Assembly (NCBI GenBank): GCA_023614405.1
Contig: CM042693.1
Location: 158,984,731 to 159,048,730 of the forward strand
Length of the DNA stretch: 64,000 nt
From: Avena insularis
Taxonomy: Eukaryota; Streptophyta; Magnoliopsida; Poales; Poaceae
Direction of reading: 5' to 3'
Position numbers and translations under genes: made by a program. Positions 32,032 to 43,662 of the stretch are shown in pieces. Each line of letters starts with the position of its first letter. Position 1 is the first letter of the stretch. The notes beneath the pieces were generated by a model. It had not been told where the DNA came from. It did not search any database and saw only the letters and a program-made list of their open reading frames with translations.

Positions 32032-33783
32032 GGAAAGATATGAAGGAAGATCCGGAGACAACTGCAAGATTCCATAGATAAAGAAAAAGATAACACCACT
32101 TGAACATAAGGATTACAAAAGATCTGGAAAATCTTCATGGCCTCCGGTGGATTGAGCATAGATGATAGAGCGAGAGGGTTCAAAAGATCACTTAACGAGA
32201 TAGAGGTGAAAGAACTCCATGTTCTCCTTGAAAAGATTGAGAAAGATTTAGCAGCCTTGAGGAAAACTATGGCGGAACGACGATGATAACTTGCCAACAA
32301 GGAAGAACTCCGGATTGGTTGAAGATGGAAGATGGCATTAACAATGAACTTGCTGATTCCAGAATTGAAGCAATGTATTTAGCAGATGGACGTGGTCGAG
32401 ATAGGTGACTTCAAGAAGCCAGAATTCACGCTTTGAGAACTTTGCACACAAAGGTGCTCACGAAGCTTGAGAGAAAGAGACATAGATGATCTTCCATGTC
32501 CTTCCATTGATATCGAATAGGCAGCATATTATCAACATATACCACCATGGATTAACAAGATATTCCCAGAATACCAAGTTCAAGTGATGAGAGAAACGAA
32601 CGAATGCTCGAAACACTTTCTGAGCTCAACGCTCTTAGAAAGATCAATATTAAGAGCACGGGTTCGTGTTGAAGGAGATGCACTGGAAGAATAGATTATC
32701 TGGTCCTTCGGAAGAAAAAGAGATGTCACCTGGTCCACATTGTCGATTGGATCGCCGGTTACAAGGATAAAGAGATCTTGGATAAGAAACGATGATAGAT
32801 CATACCTTAAGCAAAACTATCAGAGACGAAAAGATGCAATTCCCTTGTATCCAGGAGAATTGTGCAGATATGGGGTTCAAAAAGATGTGCAGCATGATGA
32901 ACAGATGATAGACCGCCGTAGTGCTTTGAGAAACTCCGGATTGCCAAGGATGCTTGAATATGCATAGATATGGTCACGGTGTACTCAAAATCACAGGAGA
33001 TAACCTTATCCTCCAGATGGTGACGGTTGATAGCATTTTCCCATATTCCAATCGACACTTATCATGATTGGAATATAGCTATGCCGAGAGCCAAATTACA
33101 ATCATCCGCATCAGATCGACACACGTTATGTAATTAGCCCAAGAGAAAAGGAGATGAAAAGGAACTCCAGGATTAAGCGCCGGTGACAAAAGAATGAGTT
33201 AGCATGGACATGCTGATAAAAGGAAGATAGATAATGTTTCACACACGACTGGAAAGGAGTGTGGAAACACAGATGTATCAAAGAAAATTTTTCCGCATTT
33301 TTCGGCATTAAAATACCAATAGATGCACAAAATCACTTATCAGATAGAGATTAGCAACTGATGTTTCACAGAATATGGAGTTGCTAGAAGGAAGGACACC
33401 CTTAAGAAGATGGCACCGGTTAACAAGAAGTCAGATCGATCGCGCCGGTATGCAAAAGCCTGTTAGTATGGAATGTACCAACAGTTGATAACCAAAGGCA
33501 GATAAGATAACAAGTTGGATGCAACAGATAGACAAGGAATTACACACACACACACACTCACACTTTCTATGGTACTACGGAAACCCAGAACACGTGAATC
33601 CTAGTTTGAATTTTAAGAAGAGGATTGAAAACGCTTTCACTTCCTTACCGTAAAAGGGTGGTGGGTGGGTAAGAAGAAAAGTGGAAGCAGTCCTACTCTG
33701 CTTTTGTTTTTCCCTAGTATACATAACTACCAAAATATTTGCTAGACAGACAACGACCATTTGGTGACACTCGAAGGTCGGAT

Positions 33784-33796
33784 GGCTCTAATACCA
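33784..33796 (-). promoter_or_regulatory. Primer binding site, initiator tRNA-Met type
   Basis: Minus strand TGGTATTAGAGCC lies two bases inside the 5' LTR end. It matches the usual TGGTATCAGAGCC except for one C to T change. Confidence 0.8.
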
Positions 33797-33798
33797 AT

Positions 33799-36700
33799 TG
33801 TAACTACCTCGGTGAATTACGCCCTAGTACAAGCCCGGATGTTCAGAAATGGTTGAAATAGTAATGATGGGGCCCAAATGCCACTCACGTGTAGACCTTT
33901 CGCCGTCCCAACCATTTCCAAACATCGACAAGAACGGGCGCGAATCGGCAAAGCGAAGGATCAACTACATACACAAATGAGTATGTATGCAAGCCACCAT
34001 ACAACAAAGTACATCGAGCCATTCCATCTAAAAGAAAGGAATATAGCAACGCCATACGGCAAGATCCAAATATCCTAGATAGATATAATAGTTTAGGATA
34101 TCTCCTCATACATCAATCAATGAGTATCAAGCGGCGGAAGACAAAATCCGAGTACGGATAAGAAGCAAATCGGCATAAGATGCCCCATAAATAAGCACAT
34201 CCCGCCTACGATCTCACGGATCCTGCTCCTAATCTCTACACCGAATGATCGTTGCCCACATCGTCTGCTCTTCCACCCAAGATCCATCTTGCAGTGTACA
34301 TCCCATCGAACCAATAATTTATCGGGTGAGACCCTAGGGGTACTCAAGAAGTCTTTATGCCTCTAAAGGGGACACAACCTAGGGTGACGAATTGCAGCAA
34401 AAGATAAACCCTAGCAATTCTATAGATACTGCTAACCATCCGCCTAACCAGAGATAGACGGATGTCCGTGAATTAACAACAGCTTATAACGGTTATCATG
34501 GTAATCTCCACAGATCCATCCTCCTCCTCGCCATCGACGAGGAAGCGGATAACAACCCCCATCCGCTGGCAGTTTATTATCCATTCCGTGAGTGTTGCAC
34601 TATTTACTAGTCGTACCTAGTCTAGTCAAATTAAAAGCGGTACTTTAGGTATGCTTGTCTATGATCGAGAAACTGTGCTCCAAGTCGCCCATAACATGAC
34701 AGCTTTCAGAAAGTTTTACCATAGGTGCACAAATAGCAACACACACTGATATGCCTCGGAAAACCAAATCAAAACCAACGAGGCGCCACGACAAAGCGAT
34801 CACAGGATTCAGAAATATTTCAGGGGCCACCCATTGAGCTACCCAAGAACGGTTAGCGACCGAGACGGCCTCAAGGTTTGTGGAGCCGGTAAAACGCATC
34901 GGGAACCCGAAAGTGTGACTGGGCTTGTCGATACAACTAAAACGGGTCACGGACCTAACAAGACAAAGTGCAAAGACTGCACAATTTAAATAAAGCAAGA
35001 AGCATGGAATAAGTACAGATAGTAAATAAAACCTCAAACTAGTTTGTGGCCCTCAAGAAATAAGAATGAATCAAGCTCGCTCAGGGGGGTTCATAAGCCT
35101 GGATGTGGATAGCGAATATTCTTGGAACAGAATCAAGTACTCGGGGTCTTACGGGACACAAGTGAGCCTGAAAAACCAAATAGCGAATATGGCTCACCGA
35201 TGCCACTTTCATTAGTTATCCCATTACTACTCAGGTTAAGTTGGTTAGGTACCTCGTTTTCCATCAGACACTCACATACCCTACACATGCTGTTCTACGA
35301 CTCGCATGGCTCAAACAACTCCTGTAGTAATGGCTCATGGGATGGAGGAACAAGCTTCGGTGGGGTTTAAAGTAAAGGCTATGCAATACTTGGGATTCAA
35401 TTTAATGCAATTGCGACTCAATGATGCAAGAATAAGATAGAGGCAATAGGTACTATATGTATGCAAGCATGTGGTAGTGCTTGCTCGGCAACCGATTGAA
35501 GCAAGGGTTGGATCTGGTAGTGCTCCTGGTTCTCTTGATATATCCCCGCCAAAGGTTCATTCGAAGAAGAAGCAAACAAACAAGGCCAACATAAATAAAG
35601 TGCACAAGCATATGAATAGATGCGACAAGCAAACAATCATGCCATGATGAATGATGCACAATTTGCATGGCATTAAAGTAGCATGGCAAGGGTGAGGTGT
35701 GGAACACAAGAATAAGCCATTTTATTTAGTTTTGGCCCCATTTTATTCACAATTAAGTTGCTGTCCACAATATATTTATATGATGCATGCTTCAAATCAA
35801 CACATGGAATGCGTAAACAGAAAGGTCTCGTCGAGCTAATCATTTTAGAAATATCATTTATCAAATTTGGAGTTAAAAAAAAGTTATTAATTTATTAAGA
35901 CAAAAGGGCAATTTATTGTAATTTAAATCAACTTGAATTTTTAAGTGTCCAAAATATATTTTGAAGGCCAAATTTGAATTCCTCACATTTTTCTGATTTG
36001 AAAACATATATTATTTGTATTATTTGGAATTATATTTTAAAAGTTATTTAAAAACAGAATTAAATTTGAATTTGAATTTATTTTGAAAAGATTTGAATAA
36101 AATGTAAAAAGATCGTAGACTTTTTCTACTCAGGTTTATCTAGCCACGACAATCGATAGGTGGGGCCATCGTCGACTGGACCAAACGCTGCCAGAAAAAT
36201 CTTTTTCCACCGCGGCCTGACCTAACCACCGTCGATGACAGGTGGGGACACGGCAGTGCCACACGGAAGCGTCAATGAAAGCGACGCCACGCATGCGATC
36301 CAGTATGGGGATCGTCTGGCGGTGCGGTTTTCGAGGGTTTTCTTGCAAAGAGGCATCAAGGCTGGTAGGGCGCTGGGGACCGCGGGTTTAGCGGGAAAAA
36401 GGAGGGTTGTTTCTGAAAAAGCCGCCGTCATTCGCCGCACGCCGATCGCATAGAACAGGGGAACAGGCCAGAGTTTGGGCAACGGTGGCGATCAAACGAT
36501 GGCGTATCTCGCCACGCCGCAAAAACGAAAAACGTCGAGGGGACGTAGGGCTACATCTTTCGTTCAGGTGGCACCGCCGAGGAGCGCCAAAGACGACGGC
36601 GCTGGGCGCAAGCGACAAGGCCGACGGAAGGCGCGGCGCTGCCAGCGAAGCTAGACGGAGAGGGATCATGTCTAGGGGGAAGACGTGCTCACCAGGAGCT

Positions 36701-38120
36701 CTCTGGCGCTGCTTGCGTGGAGGTGGAGCGGATCGGCCGAGGCAGAGGTCCTGCGGCTCTGCCCGGTGGCATGGCGGGTCCGGGAATCGGAGGGCTCCGG
36801 CGAGGCGTGGTCGGGGCAGGGCGATGTGGAGGAGACAGAGGAGGGTCCTGGTGCTCCTGGATCGGCTGGACGTCCACCGGAACAGCGAGGACAGAGGGAG
36901 CCGAGGCTAGGGTTTAGGAGGGGGAGGGCCATGGCCGCTTGCGAGGAAGAAGGAGAAGGGGAGGGGGCTTGGGCGCCTTCTAGATGTGATCTGGGTGAGG
37001 TGAGGGTAGCTGAGGAAGGAGGGGAGAGCACATGGGTTTGGTGAGGTAGCTTTTGGCAAGGTAGGGAGAGGTCTCAGTGTTCTCTTCTCCCTCCTCTTGT
37101 TGTTTTGCTAAAAGAGGAGGAGGGGGACTAGGGGAGGCACGTGATGGAGCTGGTGGTTCTGGTTTTCTGGCTGGACCATCTTGTGGTGCAAGAAAGAGAG
37201 GAAGAGGGGAGGGCTCGGGATAGGGGGTGACTCGGGTTAGGTTGGTTTAGGAGGGGTATGGTAGATCATGGGTTAGGTTTAGGGTTTAGCTAGGTGAGAG
37301 GTGGTGGTAGAGAGGGTATGGTGATGATGGGGTAGGTGAAAGATAGAGGATAAGAGAGGGAGGGTGATGTGATTGGGCCCCACTTCACAAACAAGCAACA
37401 AAAGCAACTCAAATAAAAGATGGAAAGGATAGAGGTGTAATTCTTGCATGGCCCATGCATGGGAACTCAAGGCCACTTTATATTTGTAAAAACAAACATA
37501 ATTCACAAGGGCACTATATTGTGATGCATGCATTCAAATTTGAACCAAAGCCAAACAAGAAGCTTCAAGTTGATTCCTCATATGGTATGGATGAAAATAA
37601 GCATAGATGGATATAAATGGCTATACTAGTATGGGGTTCCACTAGATGATTATTTAGCCACAAAATATATTCATGCATGAGCATAGATTCAAACAATACC
37701 CAAGTGAAAGCTTGACAAAGAATTATACTCACATAGCTTGCAAAGGTGGCCATGTGGCTCCACATAATCCATATTGTGAGAACAATATATATTATATATC
37801 GAAGCATGTATACATAGAAGTGGATCCATCCCAACCCACATGAGCTAGAGGTAAAATCCCAATAAAGTGCAAAGCTCATATTTAGTGGAATGGTGGAAGG
37901 ATGGGGTGATGACAAGAAAGGTGGTGGAGTTCAATAAAAGATATGCCCCCAACTCAACTTGGGCATTAAACAATATATCAAGAACCAAATACAATATCAA
38001 GAGGCAAATACAATTTACAATGCATATGAGAGAAGAACCAAATCAAAACGGTTTTATATGATGCTCAAATGCAAGGAGGCATGATGACATGAGCATGATA
38101 TAATGATGATGCAACAATTA
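33799..38120 (-). repeat. 5' LTR of the LARD, truncated and indel-rich in parts
   Basis: It is homologous to 26100-30505. It lacks the last 70 bases of the LTR (counterpart of 30506-30575). Segments 33799-35560 and about 36110-36800 carry many 1-5 base gaps relative to the other LTR, while 35560-36100 and 36810-38110 are nearly identical to it. Confidence 0.82.
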
Positions 38121-38429
38121 GGCAAGAAAGAGTTGTGCTTCCGCTGTATCGCTGGAGCGAGGAGGCGGAGGTTGCTCGGTGCCTCGGACGTGTGTGCGAG
38201 CACGGATGCGCCGCTGATTTGCGGCGCTAGAACTTCCTCTCGATCTTGAGATTGGCAAGAGATCGTCTACTTCAACCACGAGTTCAACGTCGTTAAGCTT
38301 TGTCGGTCTTCAAGGGTATGTTCTCTATGGATGTACATCTGCCTGTTGCTTGTATCTAGTAGATAGATCTTGGTACATAGTTGTTCCCATCATAGGAAAA
38401 AATTTGTTTTCTATGCTGCGAACCCTACA
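38117..38429 (+). repeat. 3' LTR of the Copia element, copy A, right part
   Basis: It continues the Copia LTR after the LARD: AGGCAAGAAAGAGTTGTGCT to TGCTGCGAACCCTACA. The bases between the insertion point and 38117 (35 bases, present at 58965-58999 in copy B) are missing. It ends with CA at 38429. Confidence 0.8.
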
Positions 38430-39644
38430 TAATAAAATTGAACCATTGTGCCCATCTATGTTGCTTATATGCTTGCAAATTATAAGTTGGGAGTTAGCAG
38501 ACCCATGCTGTCATGGGGAACGCTTTCAACACTTGTACATATCTATCCAGTTGATATCATGATCTTTTGTTTATGGATGTCGGTGGTGTGAAATAAAAGG
38601 GGATCTTGTAAGTCCATGGAGTATTGTCTATGTGTTGGAGAAACGCCTGGGCGGCTATCCTAAGCCATGCCTAATCATGGTGGAAACTTTCAGCATAACC
38701 ATAGTGAGCAATCTATGAAGAATCTTCAGAAAAAAATATAGAAAAGAAAAGAGAAAAGAAAAGATAAAAGAAATGAAAAAAGCACCATGCTCATGGTAAA
38801 TAAAAAAAGATCGCTGAGATGCTCATTGTCTGTTGCCTTGTCATTTTGATATGGGATAGCTCTTGTGTCATGGGGCAAGGGGTACCCTGTTGGTGGTTCT
38901 CTATTACACACATATACTTAAAATGACAAGAACTTGCTTGTGACTAAAGTTGAGTAGCATGAGGAACTTGCTTGAGATTTTCAACTTATGACCTATCAAG
39001 CTTATACTTAATATTTCTGTCACTTTATCCTTAATGACTTAAACCCTTTTTTGGAAGCAATGAGAGCTGAGAGCTAATAAGTACCATAATTTTTGGAAGC
39101 TCTTTATGAAACTTGAAACCCTGCTTCCCTCTGTGAAGGGCCTTTCTTTTTACTTTTATGTTGAGTCTCCATCTTCTATCTTTATGCACCAATTAAGAGA
39201 GCATAGTTTTCATTCTTAGTTCAATGTGCATTGTCCCAAAACTTATTGTTTGATTCATAATCATGGTATTGCTTGTTCTTAAATTATTTGTATCTAGTCA
39301 CCCTTATGAACTTTGAAGGTGTCCTATGCATTTATGTTATGCTATTCCATGAAGGACAAGATGAATACCACTCATGCTATGTTTTCTATATGTGAAACAA
39401 ACGAATGTCTTTCAATGCATTGTTATTCATGATCTTTTGTTTGTACCTTTTCATTTTACAACTTAGTTTCTATATCTTATTGTTAGAACTACATCTTTCA
39501 TGCTCATGTTTAGAGTACTATGATCCTAGCTATCAATGCTTTACAATATTTTGATCAAGATTGTGATGGTGCTGTCACCTAAAAAAATATTCTTTTTATC
39601 ACTTACCTACTTGAGAACGAGCAGGAGTTAAGCTTGGGGATGCT
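38430..39644 (+). mobile_element. 3' internal part of an Athila/Sabrina-like element, copy A
   Basis: Non-coding 3' region on the plus strand, homologous in reverse complement to 15659-17000 of the minus-strand Athila-like element. It ends with the polypurine tract AAGCTTGGGGATGCT (about 39630-39644) next to the LTR. The 5' part of the element is absent; the Copia element lies at that side. An A/AAG-rich stretch lies at 38730-38800. Confidence 0.7.
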
Positions 39645-41190
39645 TGATACGTCATAAACGTATCTATAATTTTTGATGCTTCACGCTTATTTTGTATCAA
39701 CTTTCTTATGTTTTGTCTACACTTTGAGGCATTTTTATACATTTTCTAGAACTAACCTATTAACAAGATGCCGTAGTGCCAGTTGCCTTTTTTCTGCCGT
39801 TTTTGGTTTAAGAAAAGCTATTAAAGAAATATTCTAGGAATTGGAAGCAACAAAAGCCAAAGTCAATATTTTACCGGAGTGAAGACGGAGTCCAGAGGGG
39901 GGCGAAGAGGCGCTACAGGACGGCCGCACCACCCCTTGGCATGGGCCCACCCTAGGCCGCGCCAGGGCATGGTGTGGGCCCCCTGGCCCTCAACCGACCT
40001 CGCCCTTCGCCTATGTAAACACCCCGAGGCAGAAACCCTAGGCACCCGATCAGAAATCCACGAAACAGTTCATAGCCGCCGCCACCACCCTCCCTAGATC
40101 GGGGGGATCTGAAGCTCTTCCCGGCACCCTTTACGAGGGGAGAGATAATCTCGGAGGCCTTCTTCATCACCATGCCAGCCTCCGGAGAGATGCGTGAGTA
40201 GTTCACCTTTGGACTATGGGTCCATACAGTAGCTAGATATCGTTTTTTCTCCTCCATTGTGCTATCTTGTGAGCTCTGTTCATGATCAATATCATCTATT
40301 TGTAATGCTACATATTGTGTTTGCAGGGATTTGATGGATATTGAGTACTATGTCAGATTTATTATTGATTCTATCATGTCTACATTATTTGTGATCTTGC
40401 ATGCTCTCTGTTGCTAGTGGATACTTTTGCCAAGTAGATGCTTGTAAATCCAAGAGGGAGTATTTATGCTCGATAGTAGGTTCATGCCTCTAGTAATCTG
40501 GGGAAGTGACAGAAATATCTAAGGTTGTAGATGTGTTGTTGCTACTAGGGAGAAAACAACAATCCTTTGTCCAAGGGCAATTGTATTGTTTACTATACAC
40601 ACTTTGTTTAATGCAAGTATCTGTTGCTTGCAACTTAATACTGGAAGGGGTTCTGATGATAATCTGAAGGTGGATTTTTAGTCATACATGCGGTTGGATT
40701 ACGGTCTATGTATCATGTTGTAATGCCCAAACAAATCTCGTAGAGATCAAGATGTCTAGAATATGCATTGTTATGCATTCTCAATCTATCAATTGCCCCG
40801 TTGTAATTTGTTCACCAAACATGTTATTTATCTTATGGAGAACACCTCTAGTGAACTGTGGACCCTGGTCCATTCCTTACCATTGATATACCATCTACTG
40901 TTTACCATTTACTGTTAGCATATGAAATTACTACAAGCAATTACTATCTTCCACACTATACATTTAATCATTTGTTTTCAGCAAACCGGTGAGATTGACA
41001 ACCTCACTGTAAGTTCGGGCAAAGTATTGGGTTTGTGTTGTGCAGGTTCCAAGTTGCTAGCAGCACCTTGGCGTTGTTTCCTTACTCCTACTGGTTCGAT
41101 AACCTTGGTTTCATAACTGAGGGAAACTTACTGCTGTTCTCATCATACCTTCCTTTTGGGGTTCCCAACGAGCTCTACATATCTGAGCCA
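39645..41190 (+). repeat. LTR of the Athila/Sabrina-like element, copy A
   Basis: It starts TGATACGTCATAAACGTATC followed by TATAATTTTTGATGCTTC, a start shared by a common Triticeae Athila-type LTR family. A GC-rich block with CTATGTAAACACCCCG (about 40011-40026) could hold the promoter. The 3' end is placed where the minus-strand gag fragment begins and is uncertain. Confidence 0.65.
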
Positions 41191-41466
41191 TCACCTAACT
41201 CCAGGATTAGGAAATTCTATTGGTTGGTTAAGAAATGCAGAATCTGGAGCACTGTATTCTCTAAGAGTCTTCTTAGGTTTCTTCGGGGTTGTCCTATGAA
41301 TATACATGATCTCAATGAAGTCACTTAGGTTTTCAACTTCAACTTTATTCGACCTCAAAAGATTTTCAATAATTTCCCCTCGCCTTTGAGTAGGTACGCG
41401 ATCAAGATAATCTGGTAGATAAGCCCTACCAGAGCGTGTAGACCCTTTGTCTCCTAGGGAGACCAT
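41191..41466 (-). pseudogene. gag: Athila-like gag N-terminal fragment, copy A
   Basis: A 91-codon frame begins MVSLGDKGSTRSGRAYLPDY and ends in the TLREYSAPDSAFLNQPIEF stretch typical of Athila-type gag N-termini, then stops. It lies between a tRNA-Asp-type primer site and the adjoining LTR of the plus-strand element. Only the first part of gag survives; the capsid domain is absent. Confidence 0.62.
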
Positions 41467-41518
41467 CTTGTATTAGTAACACATGAAATGTAAAGAGACA
41501 AAACACTTAGCGCTTAGC

Positions 41519-41537
41519 TCCCTGGCAACAGCGCCAT
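41519..41537 (-). promoter_or_regulatory. Primer binding site, tRNA-Asp type
   Basis: Minus strand TGGCGCTGTTGCCAGGGGA resembles the tRNA-Asp site of Athila-like elements and lies 10 bases inside the LTR at 41548. In copy B most of this site is deleted. Confidence 0.72.
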
Positions 41538-41547
41538 AAAAAAGTTT

Positions 41548-42900
41548 GATGGCTGCAAGTGCATGGATCGTTTGTAGCTAGTTTCGAAGTTAAGATGTCG
41601 ATCCCACAGAGAACCCAAAGGTAAGTGTTTATTGGTGAAGTCTATGTCACAACCGAAGTTGTCACAGGTCTTCGAGTAAATTGACTGCAAGTATTGAAAC
41701 TGAGAATTACATATCGATTAAACGAAAGTATTTAAATAAAACTAAAATGTAAACCTTAGAAATAAAAATCATAAAAGTAAAGAACAGTTTGTTTGTTGTT
41801 TTCTGCAGATGACAAAGTAGGCGCGGGGAGTTTCAGTTCATGGTGATAGTGAACGTGCCAGGCAGATGAGTAATAAGTGTAATAATTATAATCTTATAAG
41901 TATGTGTGTAGGCGAGCAACCCATAGTTAGCCGGAACTCCGCTTGGTAGATGTCATCCCAACTTCAATAATCCTACTAGCCTATTTACCACAACCATGGT
42001 CAGTCACTAGACGATTAAGATCCTTCGGGTTTCTTAGCAATTAAGCTCCTTGGATTGGACTAATGCAATAATCTTGGTGGCTTCTTGTTATCCTCGAGTC
42101 AAACTAGTTTCCCATTGATATCCCCGTGTCACCCGAGGGTCGCCAGTCTGCTAGCAAACAAGATTCTATCTATGCAGAACAAAGAATCATGTTATCTGGG
42201 CCCTTAATTGGACAACAGGCATTAAGCATCCCACAAATAGTCAAGCACACATAATATAGTAATTAAAATCAACCACAAACTTAATGGAAATTATATAGGC
42301 ACATCACATCTCACTAATCCCCTACATCTCCCACGCCCAAGAGAACTTACTCACACATGAGATAAGAAAGCATCATCGATATAATTAAATAAAGGGAGTT
42401 CTTCTTGATATTACCGTGGAGATCCACAATAAGAAATAGAAATAAATATAACACAATTCAAGATGGGAAGAAAAATCTCAAACACTAGTCTTGCAAGGTT
42501 GAGATCTCTCTCTCAAGTACAAGTAATGGCTATGAAGGTGTGGTGGCAAGGAGATCGAAGATCGTGGAGCGAGATGAAGAACGTCTTCCCCTTCTTCTCA
42601 GGATCCCTTCTTTCTCCCTTCTGGATGGGATGGCGGCTCGTGTGTTCTATTTTTGTCCTATGCCTCTTCACAAAAGTTGTCACTTTTAATAAGACGAAGG
42701 AGATGGAATCTATACGGCAGGAACTATATGGACGGAGAAATATTCCCACCGTATAGTTTCTCGTTAAAGCTTCAATAAACTCCCCTCGATTGCTTCCAAA
42801 AAGAGACTTGCTTGTTTTCATCTGAATATTGTGTTTTTAATGTTAAATCCCTCTGTTGATGTTCAGAACCTGAAACACAAATTAAAAACCAAGTTTTCTT
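41548..42900 (-). repeat. 5' LTR of a minus-strand Athila-like element, copy A
   Basis: Read on the plus strand it begins TGATGGCTGCAAGTGCATGG and includes GTTAAGATGTCGATCCCACA, a pattern like other Athila-type LTR 3' ends. The outer boundary near 42900 is not sharply visible because copy B is homologous across it. Confidence 0.6.
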
Positions 42901-42929
42901 TGCAACCGAAGTACTAGCGTTAGGTAAAG

Positions 42930-43662
42930 CTAGAAAACCATCAAAGCCAAACGAAAACCATCGATAGAAACCATCAAAAATGTGCCAAATATCATAGCCA
43001 TCAGCGGGTAGTCAACGCGGCACATCTGGGTGTCAAACAATGAGACAGAGAAGCCTCCCCCGCTGGTGTAGTGGATCTGTAACATGGAGCCACACCGAAG
43101 GCGGTGCTCAACGAGGAAGAGATTCCAACCATTATTGGGATACATCTCACATGGGCGAAAGGTTTCAGTGCGCACCTCACACCCCATGTGACTGTCAGAG
43201 TGGTGTAGCAGCACCTCCCCAGGAAGTTCGCTCGCAACCTCGAGAGTAAGACGCTCAGGAAGCTTCAGTCTCGCAAACCGGTCCAGTTCACTAAGGATGA
43301 CGACAAAATCAATGACCCAGGAAGGCTCGTGATCGTCCTCGATTTTGCTCACGAGCAGAGGGGAGGAGAAGAAGGGAGAAGTGCAGGCTCCGGGTCGGCA
43401 CTTGGCCCTCCATCGTGCCTCCCACGACACCCTCGGCAGTTGCCGCGAGGGCGACCTTGGTTGCGGTTGGCTGGTGCCTTCCCTTCATTGCCACGATGGC
43501 CCCGAAAGAAGAGGCCCAAGACAGGGCAGCGCATCAGCTTCCGCGCCTCCCACGACCACTCCCACGCGGTCGCCCACGGCCGCGCTTCACTGGCGGGGTC
43601 TCCTCCACCTCCACCATGGAGGACTTGCCCTTCTCATCGGCGGAGAAACGCTTGGGCACCAT
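42930..43662 (-). pseudogene. Captured plant gene fragment with AT-hook-like and B3-like sequence
   Basis: On the minus strand an ATG at 43662 starts MVPKRFSADEKGKSSMVEVE, followed by the AT-hook-like core RGRGRPRGSGRGRRG. After stops and frame changes another frame (43430-42930) encodes ARLKLPERLTLEVASELPGE, then CEMYPNNGWNLFLVEHRLRC and GSMLQIHYTSGGGFSVSLFD. That spacing (LP..L, GW..F, l..Gs.l.f, f.v..fd) resembles a plant B3 DNA-binding domain. The 3' part recurs in copy B. It lies upstream of a CACTA terminus, and DNA transposons of this type often carry gene pieces. I am unsure of the B3 assignment. Confidence 0.4.

Larger units (their letters stand above)
30589..33783 (-). other. Non-coding internal domain of the LARD
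   Basis: About 3.2 kb of purine-rich (plus strand) sequence without any recognisable gag, protease, RT or integrase motif on either strand. It contains a 193-base LTR-derived insert (31839-32031) and a CA microsatellite near 33542-33557. In LARDs such internal domains are conserved as RNA rather than protein; here I can only see that no frame exceeds about 100 codons. Confidence 0.7.
26100..38120 (-). mobile_element. LARD-type non-coding LTR retrotransposon (Sukkula-like structure)
   Basis: A 12-kb minus-strand element. It has a 5' LTR at 33799-38120 (right end truncated), an initiator tRNA-Met primer site, an internal domain of 3.2 kb without coding capacity, a polypurine tract, and a 3' LTR at 26100-30575. 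LTRs near 4.5 kb around a short non-coding internal domain define LARDs; the barley family Sukkula has these dimensions. It inserted into the Copia LTR (CCCCCATG at 26092-26099). Copy B at 58955-59005 shows the uninterrupted site. It depends on other elements' proteins for movement. Confidence 0.82.
17057..43205 (+). repeat. Segmental duplication, copy A (interrupted by the LARD)
   Basis: 17057-26099 together with 38117-43205 aligns base by base with 49921-64000 in the same orientation. It crosses several unrelated nested elements, including the Copia/Athila and Copia LTR/Athila boundaries. The 26100-38120 LARD is the main extra block in copy A. The right end may lie beyond 43205, because copy B reaches the window edge there. 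Confidence 0.85.

Noticed and set aside
33542..33557. CA dinucleotide run
   Set aside because: Short ordinary microsatellite in a non-coding domain.
42463..42821. 97- and 102-codon overlapping frames, conserved in copy B (63260-63618)
   Set aside because: Conservation is explained by the recent segmental duplication; the sequence is LTR and both strands are equally open.
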